Assembly (NCBI GenBank): GCA_030141605.1
Contig: JAQGDQ010000510.1
Coordinates: 86,001-150,000, forward strand
DNA: 64,000 bases
Source of the DNA: Tubiluchus corallicola
Taxonomy: Eukaryota; Priapulida; Priapulimorpha; Priapulimorphida; Tubiluchidae
Direction: 5' to 3'
In this document: positions 1 through 10,847 of the stretch, piece by piece
Layout of the letters: every line of letters begins with the position of its first letter
Numbering within the stretch: position 1 is the stretch's first letter
Notes under the pieces: model-generated
What the model was told of the DNA's origin: nothing
Database searches by the model: none
The model's input: the letters and a program-made list of their open reading frames with translations, nothing else
Made by a program: the position numbers and the translations under genes

Positions 1-523
1 TGAGTAAAGTTTTTAATGCTTGCATATCTCATGTATCGTAAAGTGATTTAGTAAAACGTTTAAGCCCCAGGTCAATTTTTATTTACCAAAAAAAGTTTAT
101 TACCGCTGTGCACAAATTATATTTAAGTGTACGCTTTAATTTTAAGCTTGGTGATATGGCTGCAAGTACCTACAACATCTAACCAATAAAAACGAAAAGT
201 TACTTCACGTGCTCATTGTTTTTGACTGATGACATGAAATCTTACAGGGAAGCACGATATGCTATTAAGAGTTTTGTGCAACTTTAACTGAATAAACGAA
301 TCAAATTGAATTTGACCTTCGGTGGCAAAAGCCACAATCATTATCTTTTCAATAATCTCACAATGCAGTACGATATTTCTCATCAGAGAGCGCACCATTT
401 GCGAAAAACTTAAAGTGTGCGATTTAGAAAACATATGCCGACAAGCAAAAGCCAATTTTAGAGCTTGCGAAGGGATGGAGTTTATTTATCTTCTACAATG
501 ACTAATTGCTTAGTTAAATAGTA
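1..523. other. 5' flank of glycosyltransferase gene, no gene recognised
   Basis: AT-rich sequence upstream of the first gene. The short open frame on the minus strand (213-455) has no recognisable domain. No convincing TATA box or initiator can be placed, so the transcription start of the downstream gene is unknown. Confidence 0.5.
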
Positions 524-1555
524 ATGCGCAGAAAGACATCAGTTTGCAAAAAGCAGCAAAGTTTTGTCATATTTGCCTGCTTTTGTATGTTTGTCTTGTT
601 CCATTATGGAATTGCGCATTTGAGATCGACTAAGCATAAGAAGTGGAAGAAAGAAAATGAATTGTTTAAGTTGGAAATCGTTGTATTGACTTACAATAGA
701 CCAGTGTCATTGCTGAGGCTTCTAAACTCACTTAATTCAAGTCACTACAGTGAGGATGAGGTTGGGTTAAAGATTTGTGTAGACAGAAGTGCAAATGACA
801 GTTCAATATCAGCTATTACGCTTAACGTCATTAACTCATTTATATGGATTTATGGTGGAAAGGAAGTTGTTGTCCACCCTGTACACTATGGACCATACTT
901 GCAATGGTATGACTGCTGGAAACCGTCTGGAAGGAAAGGAGAATTTGGGCTGATTTTGGAAGACGATCTGGAAGTTTCCCCTCACTATTATACATGGCTT
1001 AAAGCTGCATTATTACAGTATCATAAAAAATCTGATATTGGAGGCATAACTCTGCAAAGAGGAACCTTGATTTCAACAACAGGAAAACATAGAAATCCTC
1101 TGTGTGAAGATTGTTATAAAGCAGACGTGTTTCTATATCGTCAGATAGGCACTTGGGGATTTGCACCAATTCCAGAAATATGGCATCAGTTTCGCATTTG
1201 GGTGTTTGCTGTAATGAAAAATGAAAGTTTTATTCCGATAATTCCTAGACAAAGATTAATCACAAATGCCTGGATACGGAAACGTCATTTAAAGATGGGG
1301 TCGATGCCTTCATCCTATATCATGTATTATTTTGCAGTAAATAACTTGTATACACTGTACGCTAATTTACCTGATAACAAAACATTAGCTTGTAACAGAA
1401 GAGAAGTGGGAATGAATTATCAAAGAGGCGCTAAAGAAGTTATAGGGAAATGTGATTTCGAACCGCTATTAATGTGGAATGTCTCCTTTGCAAATTTACC
1501 AGAAAAACCAATAAGGCTTGATTGGGCTGCGGTAAGAACGCCTACAATCTTTTAA
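524..1555 (+). CDS. Type II membrane glycosyltransferase, GT-A/GT2-like, single exon
   Basis: Intact 343-residue frame starting at ATG 524. A short basic cytoplasmic tail (about residues 1-14) is followed by a hydrophobic signal anchor (about 15-33) and a basic stem, which is Golgi type II topology. The catalytic domain opens at about residue 50 with IVVLTYNRPVSLLRLLNSL, the nucleotide-sugar-binding beta strand typical of GT-A transferases. ILEDDLEVSP (about residues 145-154) is a DxD-like metal site. Paired cysteines (NPLCEDCYKAD) and an aromatic GTWGFAPIPEIW segment follow. The pattern resembles an uncharacterised glycosyltransferase family of invertebrates and protists; donor and acceptor cannot be inferred. 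It has no intron, unlike the other glycan genes here, so it could be a retrocopy or an ancestrally intronless gene. AATAAA overlaps the stop codon (1554-1559) and may be the poly(A) signal. Glycosyltransferase fold is fairly secure; exact family is not. Confidence 0.72.
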   Translation: MRRKTSVCKKQQSFVIFACFCMFVLFHYGIAHLRSTKHKKWKKENELFKLEIVVLTYNRPVSLLRLLNSLNSSHYSEDEVGLKICVDRSANDSSISAITLNVINSFIWIYGGKEVVVHPVHYGPYLQWYDCWKPSGRKGEFGLILEDDLEVSPHYYTWLKAALLQYHKKSDIGGITLQRGTLISTTGKHRNPLCEDCYKADVFLYRQIGTWGFAPIPEIWHQFRIWVFAVMKNESFIPIIPRQRLITNAWIRKRHLKMGSMPSSYIMYYFAVNNLYTLYANLPDNKTLACNRREVGMNYQRGAKEVIGKCDFEPLLMWNVSFANLPEKPIRLDWAAVRTPTIF

Positions 1556-1559
1556 TAAA

Positions 1560-2150
1560 ATGACTACATAACGCTAATATTTTAGTCAGATGAAATTAAT
1601 AACAAACGCAGATTTATTCATACATTACAAGTAGTATAATTACATAGTGTCCCACTTAGTAGCAAAGCCTCTTATAGTTACTAGAATGAGAGCATTTATA
1701 CAATATAGGAATTTTGCACGCTATTAATTTTACTTACATTGAATGTACATAGAAATTAAGAAAGTATAAGTTTTGAATAATGTAAACGTAGTCTACAGAA
1801 GTAAAAGCTGTTTTCAACAACCCGTTTCTATCGTCATTGAGGAAAACGTTGAATATCCCAAGTTATATACACATCAATCATACCATGCTCTTTTTTCTGT
1901 AAGCATATAAATAATATTAGAGTGCCATATTTACTGTAATTCATGGAGTAAGCAAACGTTTGCACGTAAAGCAAGACTTTACCCGGAATTAGAAGTAAGA
2001 CAACGAACGAAACACAGCTAAGAATACTGTATTTCCAAAAGACGAGAAATATTTGCAATTAATAAACGAAGTGATTGATTCAAAATTCAGGTTGAAAAGC
2101 AACCTCGTGACTACTGGATATGGAATTTTTTTCGCATATTTCTACCTGCC
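1560..2150. other. Intergenic, nothing recognised
   Basis: AT-rich spacer between the glycosyltransferase and the integrase relic. The minus-strand open frame at 1834-2058 encodes a hydrophobic stretch with no family signature and is probably chance. Confidence 0.4.
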
Positions 2151-2831
2151 AAAAAAGTGAACACACTTCGTGAAACAAACACGCTATTGGACATGCAGGA
2201 CGAGATCGTACGATGAAGGATCTCTCAAGTAGATACAACTAAATCATTCCCCAAAATGTTGAATTATTCATTATGCTATTCTGCATTATTCATTCATTTA
2301 TTCATTCAGTGTGAACCGTGTCAACAGAAGCAAAAAGGTTACAAGAAACGAGTTGCTGTCAAGCCTTTGCTTTGCTCTGAACTCAATTCTAGTTGTCAAG
2401 TTTACTTGATCGATTATCAAACACGTCCAGATGGAGATTATAAATTTATTCTTGTCTATCAAGATCATCTAACAAAGTTCGTGAGGCCTTTCAAAACAAA
2501 AAGAGCAGAAAAAGTAGCTTACAGTTTGCTTGACATTTTTATGCTTATCGGAGCACCAGCTATTTTACCATTTGACAACGGAGGAGAATTTGCTACCAGA
2601 AAATGTAGAAGCCTGAAGGATTTTTGCATTCAACTGCAAATTGTGCATGGAAAGCTGTCTTACGGTCAAAATCAAGGACGTATCGAAAGATTAAATCAAG
2701 ACGTGGATACAAATCAAGATACAAAACACACTCAGTGGAACGATGGGTTGCGGTTTATCCACTTTATTAAGGACAGAACTTACCATTTTGGTCTTAAGTG
2801 GTCTCCATACGATGCATTATTTGGTTTTTAA
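2151..2831 (+). mobile_element. KRBA2/GIN-type integrase relic (rve, DDE)
   Basis: A retroviral-type integrase core related to the KRBA2/GIN/Ginger group that descends from Gypsy integrases. In the main frame (2256-2831) CQQKQKGYKKR ends the zinc-binding region, YLIDYQTRPDGDYKFI carries the first catalytic Asp, FDNGGEF the second, and GRIERLNQD the Glu, 36 residues after the second Asp. An upstream piece in another frame (about 2172-2230, AIGHAGRDRTM) is the end of the HHCC zinc finger, so a frameshift lies near 2235. The canonical SDNG is FDNG here. The C-terminal domain is missing after about 2831. The KRBA2-like group includes domesticated genes, but the frameshift and truncation argue for a dead element copy. 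No terminal repeats were found. Confidence 0.7.
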
Positions 2832-4465
2832 CAAAGAAAGTTTTACAGAACATTGAAAATCAGGGTACGTTAGACAAATAGGTCAATAGAAGAATATTTA
2901 AAGCTGATCAGTAAGCTAAAACTGTTGACCGAGAATATCGGGACAGTGTAAACAAACCAAAATGCAGTCACGGAAGACCAGAATGTAGACCAGGAAGCAA
3001 AGAATGCAAATCAGGAGGCTGTAGAGGAAGATCGCGAAGTTGAAAATCTTAGCAGGACACTGAGAACGTATATACTGTTTTGCAAAAATAAAGAGCAATA
3101 ACTTCAGTTTTACCAAAATTGAGATTTTGATGTATTCTTATCAAACGGATGCGTTCTTCCTTTTTATCCAGTAGTTTTTGCACATAAATCATGTCCCGTG
3201 AGAAGGTTTTGCAAAAATGTACACTATTACAGAATCAAAAAGCAATAACTGCTTAGGGGTCTGCGCAAAAACAGAATTAGCAATTACTGCTCCTTTTTTC
3301 CAGTTTATGTATTCCAAGGTTCCTTACTATACAGAAATAAAAAACAGTACCTTTACAACCAGTCTGGCAGCTACTCTATCTATAGATCTGTTTGCCTTAA
3401 GCCAGTGTGCCTTTACTTCTTGTAGGAGTTGTATAAGCACAACAAATCGATCAAAAGTTTAATAGAACATGTCTTAGAACAATGGGATTAATAATTCAGT
3501 TTGGACAAGCCTTCATGCCCGTGCACTCCAAGCACGGCTCTCTGTAAATCTCCCGAGGTTCAGATAGCGTAATGGCTACCACCGCCAAGAAGGGTAATTA
3601 CAGGTCTAATTTTGCAGTGAAAATCACTAGTACTGATCACATCTACAAAATTGTACCAAATATAAGCAAGGAGCTAGGACCTCTTTTAATTTAGGTTTTT
3701 GTTAATTGCTATAGGTTTTTGTAGTTGTTCTTTTTTCTTACGAATCTGTATTCCGTTATACTTATCTATTTGTCTCGGTAATCAGTTATGCTGGTAGCCC
3801 CGTTCTATTGACATTCTCTCTTGTGATACGTGTAATCCATGACTAAACATTACCCTTATTGTCGCAAGTAGCAGCCTGTCAGTTCTGAATGTATTTGTGT
3901 GTGAAAAACAACATGAACGTATTTTAGCTCTGCCCACAATATGTTCTGAAATAGTAAAATGTATATTACCTTTTTTATATAAGATTTATATAAAGTTTAG
4001 ATAATAAAATTTAAGGTTCCTTTAAATTTACTGCTGTGCTGTACATTTAACTGTTGCTGGATTCATTTGCTATTTCTGTGCCTGTCACGAGAAAATGACA
4101 AAAAAAATTAAATACTCAAATTTTAATAAAAGCCATTTAAATTTGGTGCAAGTTACAGAGTGGCTGTTTCGCGAGTGTGTGTTCTGTATTTTATGTGTAT
4201 TTTTATTCAAAGGTATTGTACATGAGTATGCAGTTTACAAATACAATATTTAGGTGACAATTGTGACCGCAGCAATACAAACTCTTTGGTTTTAATTGTG
4301 CACAAAGTTTTTGGCCATTTTTGAATCGTACTTGATGATGTTATGCCAAAAGTTTAATGCTTCACAAATTTTCATTATAAATTTTAATTAACACTTTACT
4401 TTACCTAACACAGTTCAGTATCAAACGAATTGTAATCGGCAATATTAAATCTTTTATTGTTGCTA
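2832..4465. other. Intergenic, nothing recognised
   Basis: A Glu/Asp/Asn-rich plus-strand stretch at about 2955-3060 may continue the integrase relic's polyprotein, but it has no domain. The rest, including a slightly GC-richer patch at 3510-3600, shows no recognisable gene, tRNA or repeat. Confidence 0.35.
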
Positions 4466-4469
4466 GAGA

Positions 4470-4551
4470 GCTAAACAGCAGTATCTTCATATACATTTGT
4501 GGCTATCTTCAATTTAGACTTCAAATTTAAATGCAGATACTGCTGTTTGGC
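4470..4551. repeat. Imperfect inverted repeat, 17-bp arms
   Basis: Left arm 4470-4486 (GCTAAACAGCAGTATCT) and right arm 4535-4551 are reverse complements with one mismatch, separated by a 48-nt loop. A third copy of the core AGCAGTATCT follows at 4601-4610. The arms could fold as an RNA hairpin or be remains of a small foldback element. No target duplication was seen. Confidence 0.55.
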
Positions 4552-4619
4552 TTTACAGCAAATTTACGTAGATCCCATTGTTAAGTCAACCGAGTAAAAG
4601 AGCAGTATCTGCCGAGGCA

Positions 4620-7185
4620 GTACGTCGAACCATTTCAATTTTATTTATAAGCCAATGGTTTGTCTTCGCTTTTGGCGCAACGGCAGGCAATTATATGCTT
4701 ATGTTGCGTGGAAAGTTCCATGTTCAATGATGGTACATTTGTTTGGAGGCAGCATTGCAAACTGTGATTGCATTTTTCTCAAAAATAAGAATTTGTGAAA
4801 CTGCTGAACACATTGCTTTAACATCAGCATTATGCTCTACTGCTCTAGAATCGTCATCCTTTGATTTACCTGGCTGTGTACTACAAGTGGCGCACATCAG
4901 TGTCCAGAATGTAATTGCTACATCCATATCATTTCCGCACAATTCCGCACAATTCCACCGGAAGTGGGAGAACGCTATGGTGGACCCGTTCTATACACAT
5001 TATGTGTTAATAAAATGTATGCTTCCAGCAATCGATAAGATGCTAGCCGAAATTTGAAATATCAAAATAAGAAAATGAAAGGGTTATCAGATAAAAAGTT
5101 CAAGTCTATTAAAACAGGACCGACAATTCCAGCTCCTATTCTTGATGTTGAGAGAGGCGTTGAGGACAAACGGAGTTCTGAACTAAACGCAAGGTCCAAG
5201 TTTACTGCATGTAAGATGTCTCTAGTGGCAGTAGGAGGGTTTCGTAAAATACATGTATAAGGCAAACTGCAAAACCGTGTAATGCTTTTGTGTTAAGAAC
5301 AATACACTTTGTAATTCTAAATGCCATTCGAGCTCTTCCTATTGTAACAAGTAAACATTGTCTCTTAATGTTGAGGTGCTTCATTGCCCAATATTTTATC
5401 AGTTACTCTGTTTCCGCATTTATTTACTGATTACGTAAGTTAACAATTTTGTCTGTTATACTTCACTGTTCCTTTTTCTGCCGGCAAACTGGTTGCCAGT
5501 AAACTTAGCTGTAACTTGCTGGCAATACGTTCCTAGCGTATAATCAATAGTTAATAATCACAATCGTCTCTTTCCTAGTCAGTAGTTTAAATAATTATTT
5601 TGACAAACATATTGTGTTTTGTTTAAAACTGAATGGAAAACTTTTAAAACTGAATTTTTTTATAGTTCTCATTTTTACAGTTTCATGTTCTACATTAATT
5701 TTTGACTTACTAAATTTAATACATTGATTAATTCTATACAGTGCCTAGTGCATAATCCATGTGTGTGTGTTTGTGTGTGTGTGCGTGAATGCGTGCGTGT
5801 GCGCTATGCTGTGAAAATTAAGGCTGCGTACTGTATTGAGGCAATGTGCATAAAACTTTCCAATTTTGCAAATTTCGGCTAATAAACTTTGCCAGTCTGG
5901 TAATTCCTATAGTAAATATCGTAGAAAAATACTGTCGTAACGCAGTTCATTATGGCAGTAATGGTATACTCTAACGGAACCTTTGTTAATAATAATAATA
6001 AGGCATAATTATGGTTGCCACATGTTAGAGAATAGGGGCAGAATCATTTAAAACCAACTAAGTAAGTAAATTACCATACCTGTCATCTTACTATCATTTT
6101 TTTCAATTCAACAGTCAATGATATTACAAAACAAGTAAATAATATGTACAAAAAAGATGAGGTGATCAATAAGTTACAGAAATTAGTACAATGTTGATTG
6201 GCGAAAGAGCGGCGAAGAACTAAAAGTTCTCAGAGTCAACTGCACAATTAGATATGATGTCATCTGTGTTAGTTACGCACGTTTTTGGTTGTGCACAATT
6301 GTCAAAAAATTACCTTAATTAGTAATTATGCTGAACTGAAATTAATTAGTAATTAAACTGAATATGTCTGCGAAACTTTCTCTAATTTATCGACAGACCT
6401 GATGCCATTTACTTGAAATTTGCGAAATTGTTAATATAGCGCGGATGACAGTGATATTAGAACTTTGCAATGTTCTGTTGTTCAACATAAAGAAACAATG
6501 TTTACTGGAAGCATTGACCTGCTGTCCAATTGTCCCACTGAGACAACTGTAAACAGAAACTAGTTCGCTGCATACTTGGTTGTTAGTCTAGCCTCTATAA
6601 TAAAGCTCTATGAGATATTTCTTTACATGCTATATTCACTATGTTCTGTAGAACGCTTAGCACTACATAAAATGTGCATTTTTGCATGATCTAGCAGACG
6701 ATTTAAAACACGAGACAATAAATGATTTAAATTCACCCCCCTCTGGACAATTACAATAGTAGTTTCATATTGAACGGTGAACACAGTTTAATACAAGATT
6801 TTGATCGGTCACCAGGTTGAAATCACTGCCTCAAAAAAGCTTTAAAAATTGCTTTGTAAATTAACTGTTTTTGAAGGCATGAAAACAAAATTAAGACATT
6901 TTATAGACAAGTCTGTAGCTTCAATAAATGTGACAGGAGCAAACAACACCTAAAACGATCATCAGACAAAAGCATTTTTCAGATTTGTTCAACATCAGAT
7001 AAGGGAACTGACATGTTCAAATGTTGTACAGACATCAGTATTAATACTTTTGCTAAAAATTATGTCACTGCTGCATAACCAACTCTGTCATGACCTATTA
7101 CACTGTAACGAACGTCTTTCCAGGAAGGATGAGTTGATACACAATACTTCAGTATCGCAATGTTTCATGTTACCAAGACTGTTAT
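4620..7185. other. Intergenic, unrecognised small open frames
   Basis: Open frames at 4743-5057 and 5054-5260 overlap by a few bases in different frames and might be fragments of one old coding region, but no domain or motif is recognisable. 5760-5800 holds a degenerate (TG)n tract. From 5800 to 7180 nothing beyond AT-rich DNA is visible. Confidence 0.3.
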
Positions 7186-7190
7186 GTTTT

Positions 7191-8201
7191 CTAGTCTACT
7201 TTACACAATGTATAGTTCAAAAGCTTGATTACTATTGCACAGTTATTAATATCTTCAATGGCTTTGACAGTTTTATTGGACATCAATTTTGTCCATCGTT
7301 TTGCAGTTTCTTGTGGGTTCTCCCTATACTGAAGCCAACGGTTTTCTTGTTTGTGCTTTGTAATTGTTCCACATAAATTTTCCCTTATCCACTTATAGAC
7401 GTCTGGGTGAATAGGTATAACAAGATGATTATAAAGTTTCTCAGCTGATTCCACAGGCCTGTTAATTATGTTTTCATATAGCAGCATTACATAGGAGCTT
7501 GGGTGCAACTTTTGAAGGTATTCCATTCCATTTCATATTTTACATCAACAAGCAATTCTTTACATAGTCTACTGGCATCTCTTAACAGCTTATTGTGTTG
7601 CAATTTGTCATCACCACCGTCGTTATTCCATGACCTAACCGTAGCTCGAGGATCTCTAACTAAATGAACTATTTTTATGTCTAATTCTTCACTTCGAAAC
7701 ATTGCTGAAGCTTCATCTAATGTCATTCGTATAACCTTTGTTACAAAATATTTATAACTTTTACACATTTGGTCATAGTGAAAGGCCATATTGTTAACTA
7801 AGTGACCAATGGATGGTTTAGTGCAATTGGTGGAGTGATCAACTGGTATATCTTCTGGAATGTACTCTCTACAATTTGTGTGTTTCCAAACTGCACGAGA
7901 TCGAGCCAATGCCTTTCTGTGATAGACATAATTTGTCTGGGTTTAGAGCATTTAATGCAATGCGATTTTTTAATTTCGATTTTGATATTGCATATTTTGC
8001 CAACTTCGTGATGTTCATCAGGTGATGCAGTTTTGGGTTAACCCTTCTAGGCAGAAAGTCCGATATTTTGTTTTTTCCAAAACACTGAGTGTAACGGCTC
8101 ATAAATGTAGAAGACATCTGGGTGGTTGTTAAACAATTCTCCTGTCATTGAAGAACCAGATCGATAACGCGCAAGAAGCAGCACCGCCTTTTTCCGTGTG
8201 C
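7191..8201 (-). pseudogene. Carbohydrate 6-O-sulfotransferase-like (CHST1-7 type), three frameshifts
   Basis: A PAPS-dependent Golgi sulfotransferase of the Gal/GalNAc/GlcNAc 6-O group, last exon. Minus-strand reading begins after a TTGTTTCAG acceptor (exon from 8201). The 5'-phosphosulfate loop is LLARYRSGSSMTGELF, followed by NNHPDVFYIYEPLHSVF; the 3'-phosphate site is IVHLVRDPRATVRSW; the C-terminal part (7526-7191) has YVMLLYENIINRP and a conserved tail ending at the stop at 7191. The protein is spread over three frames in four pieces: shifts near 8070 (beside an A6 run on the coding strand), near 7910, and at 7520-7529, where GGAAT is tandemly duplicated. Apart from these indels no stop interrupts the matching segments. 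It is either a young pseudogene or a good gene with assembly errors; other genes here have clean frames. The upstream exon was not found. Confidence 0.82.
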
Positions 8202-8231
8202 CTGAAACAATATAATGACAGGTGTAAGAAG

Positions 8232-8605
8232 ACTTCACAGAGGATTTCCTAGATGATAGACGACTTCCTAGAAGACAAAGGTCTTACTAGAGGACTACTT
8301 TGAGGATAGAAGACGTCAAGTAGGACAGAGGACTTCCAAGAGGACAGAAGTCTTCGTAGAGGACTTCCTAGAAGATCGGAGATATCATAATGGACAGAGG
8401 ACTTCCAAGATTACAGAGGTTCTCCAAAAGGACAAAGGACTGCCTAGAAGACAAATGTCTTGCTAGATGACTTGCTGGAGGACAGAAGACTTCCAAAAGA
8501 ACAGAGGACTTCCAAGAGGACATGGGACTTCCCAGATGAGAGAAGTCTTACTAGAGGACTTTTATGAGGATTTCCTAGAGGATGGAGGACCTCCTAGAGG
8601 ACAAT
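8232..8605. repeat. Degenerate purine-rich minisatellite (AGGACTTCCTAGAGGACA-like)
   Basis: About eighteen diverged copies of a roughly 20-bp unit around GAGGACTTCC(T/A)AGAGGACA. The array lies directly upstream of the sulfotransferase relic's last exon on its coding strand, so it is probably intronic. Unit spacing is irregular. Confidence 0.75.
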
Positions 8606-9800
8606 TCAAGCATTAATTATCAGATAAATTTGCGTTAACGTGACACAAATAGCAAATAAGTGATACGAGCAAATATTAGTAATAAGCATGCAAACATTCA
8701 GATAAGAAATCGTTTGAGTTCTCAAAATATCAATCATTATAATCATAGTAAGAACGGTCACGAAAATTTAAAGCAATGCTAAGTCATATAAGAAGCTTGT
8801 AGCAAAGAAACAGGTAACCTGCCTTGCAGGTTTGAGTGTAGATTTTATCTCGCTTAAATGCGGTAATTACAAAAGTGTAATATGCAGAAGTCAAGGTCAA
8901 GGTCAAGGTCATTCAGAAGTCACGAAAATCTATAATTCAAAATATTAAAACAGTGTGAGATTAAACGTAAAAGATGGAAATTATGCCAAGTATGAATGAT
9001 ACCTGAAACTGTAACACTTGTTACACAAAAAATTTAACATTAAACATTTTTGATGATGCGTAGTATTTCTACACGTGACAAATAAATTCAAAATTGATTC
9101 ATTCACACAACGTGCGGTAACTCGCGAATTAATGACGAAGTTTCAATTTTTCAATAATCTGCAACTACAAAATTTGATTAATCATTTCTTTTCGCAATTT
9201 ATGTATCAAATTTAACCATTAGTATTTTTATTGTTTTAGTTGTATATAAATAAACAAATGAGCAAAAATGAAATAATTAGATAATATAAACAAAAACATA
9301 AATAACCAACTTATGAAACAAATAAATAAATAAATAAATAGTAAATAAATAAATAATGGAATAAACAAACAAGTAAATAAAGCAATAAACAAGTGGATTA
9401 ATTTATGCTTCCTTTGCTTACAGAAAGAGTGGACAACAGAAGTTTAACGGCTCGGTCACGCACCGTTCTATGCGGGTGAATAATGAATGACAGGAGCTCA
9501 ATCGTTCAAGAAGCGGAGGGGTTTATTCGCCCACGATGCTTTACACAAACAAGCAGATTTTAATTAAAGTACTTTCTATCTCTTTTTGTGTACTTTTATG
9601 CATAAAAATTATTGGAAATTTCGGTGAGTTCATGAATTACGTGAAGTTTTGCTGTTGCTATTCTAATACTGAAGCGTGTTCGTTTTTTTTCATGTAGGAA
9701 GTTCTAATTATTTTAATAGTAAACACGCTCATGTTTTCCAGCTGATAGGAAGACAAGTGAAAGAACGAAAAAATTCCCAGAAAAACAAAACGCTGAAGAG
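8606..9800. other. Intergenic AT-rich DNA with small simple repeats
   Basis: Contains a short (GGTCAA)n tract near 8890-8912 and an (AAAT)n tract at 9319-9356. No gene was recognised. If the sulfotransferase genes on either side have 5' exons, those of the plus-strand gene may lie here. Confidence 0.4.
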
Positions 9801-9806
9801 CCAAAG

Positions 9807-9871
9807 GTATATTATTATTGTTATTGTTATTGTTATTATTATTGTTATTGTTATTGTCATTGTCATTGTCA

Positions 9872-9964
<93 letters not shown>

Positions 9965-10223
9965 TCGTCATCGTCATTGTCATCGTCATCGTCATCGTAA
10001 TCGTCTTTGTTATTGTTATTGTTATTGTTATTGTTATTGTTATTGTTATTGTTATTGTTATTGTTATTGTTATTGTTATTGTTATTGTTATTGTTATTGT
10101 TATTGTTATTGTTATTGTTATTGTTATTGTTATTGTTATTGTTATTGTTATTGTTATTGTTATTGTTATTGTTATTGTTATTGTTATTGTTATTGTTATT
10201 GTTATTGTTATTATTATTATTAT

Positions 10224-10314
<91 letters not shown>
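9807..10314. repeat. Compound trinucleotide/hexanucleotide microsatellite
   Basis: One continuous 3-base register runs for about 508 bp and changes composition block by block: TTATTG, then TCATTG, TCGTTG, TCGTCG, TCATCG, back to a long TTATTG block (about 10010-10210), then TTA and finally TAG. Adjacent blocks differ by single-base changes in the unit. Long open frames in several readings are by-products of the 3-base period and not genes. Confidence 0.97.
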
Positions 10315-10847
10315 TGAATTCACATTCTTTATATTGGAAGTTCTTTATGTTCCCACAGCGTGTGTATCTGATTATTTTCTTGCTTGGCGGAATAGGTGCT
10401 TGCTAGTAATGTGCTATTTTCTACTTATACAATAATTTAAATATGTGATTATTGCTGACACAAAGTCTTCTGGTTGCAGAGATAGAATAAAAAATATAAT
10501 ACACGAAAGACAAAATGTACAATTAGTATGTAGGTATCAATTAGATATTTAGATACTAACTGCGCACTTTGTCTGCAATCTGACTAACTTATTAGGTGCT
10601 TTAACTCGTGGATGTTCTGCTGCAACTTCGATTCTGATACCATCAATACCCTCATTACACTGTAAGTAAATTAATGAGCGTGGTTTATTAATTTATTTAC
10701 GTGGTCTAACATATTTTGATGTAACCTGCATATCTGTTTGCATGCTTGTTTGTTTGTCTGTTTGTTCGTTTGTTTGCACACGCTCAGTGTTTTTCAATTT
10801 TATTTACTTATTTACCATTGAGTAAAAATCACAATATTGTTGTTCAG

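Noticed and set aside
4724-5265. Overlapping frames on both strands around 4.7-5.3 kb as a real gene
   Set aside because: No conserved motif, competing frames and no splice structure; left as unidentified sequence.
7050-7376. 108-codon plus-strand frame
   Set aside because: Antisense shadow over the sulfotransferase C-terminus.
9658-10435. Long open frames (poly-Asn/Thr, poly-Val/Ile, poly-Leu) over 9.8-10.3 kb
   Set aside because: They result from a 3-base-register microsatellite, occur in several frames on both strands and have no non-repetitive domain.
10560-10667. Upstream sulfotransferase exon ending at ACT|GTAAGT (10662)
   Set aside because: The donor looks good, but the phase needed to join the exon at 10848 meets a TGA within 30 bases upstream.
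10746-10847. 34-codon upstream extension of the sulfotransferase frame
   Set aside because: A Phe/Val/Cys-rich T-run reading that ends at a good TTGTTCAG acceptor; it lacks the family's anchor topology and is best read as intron.
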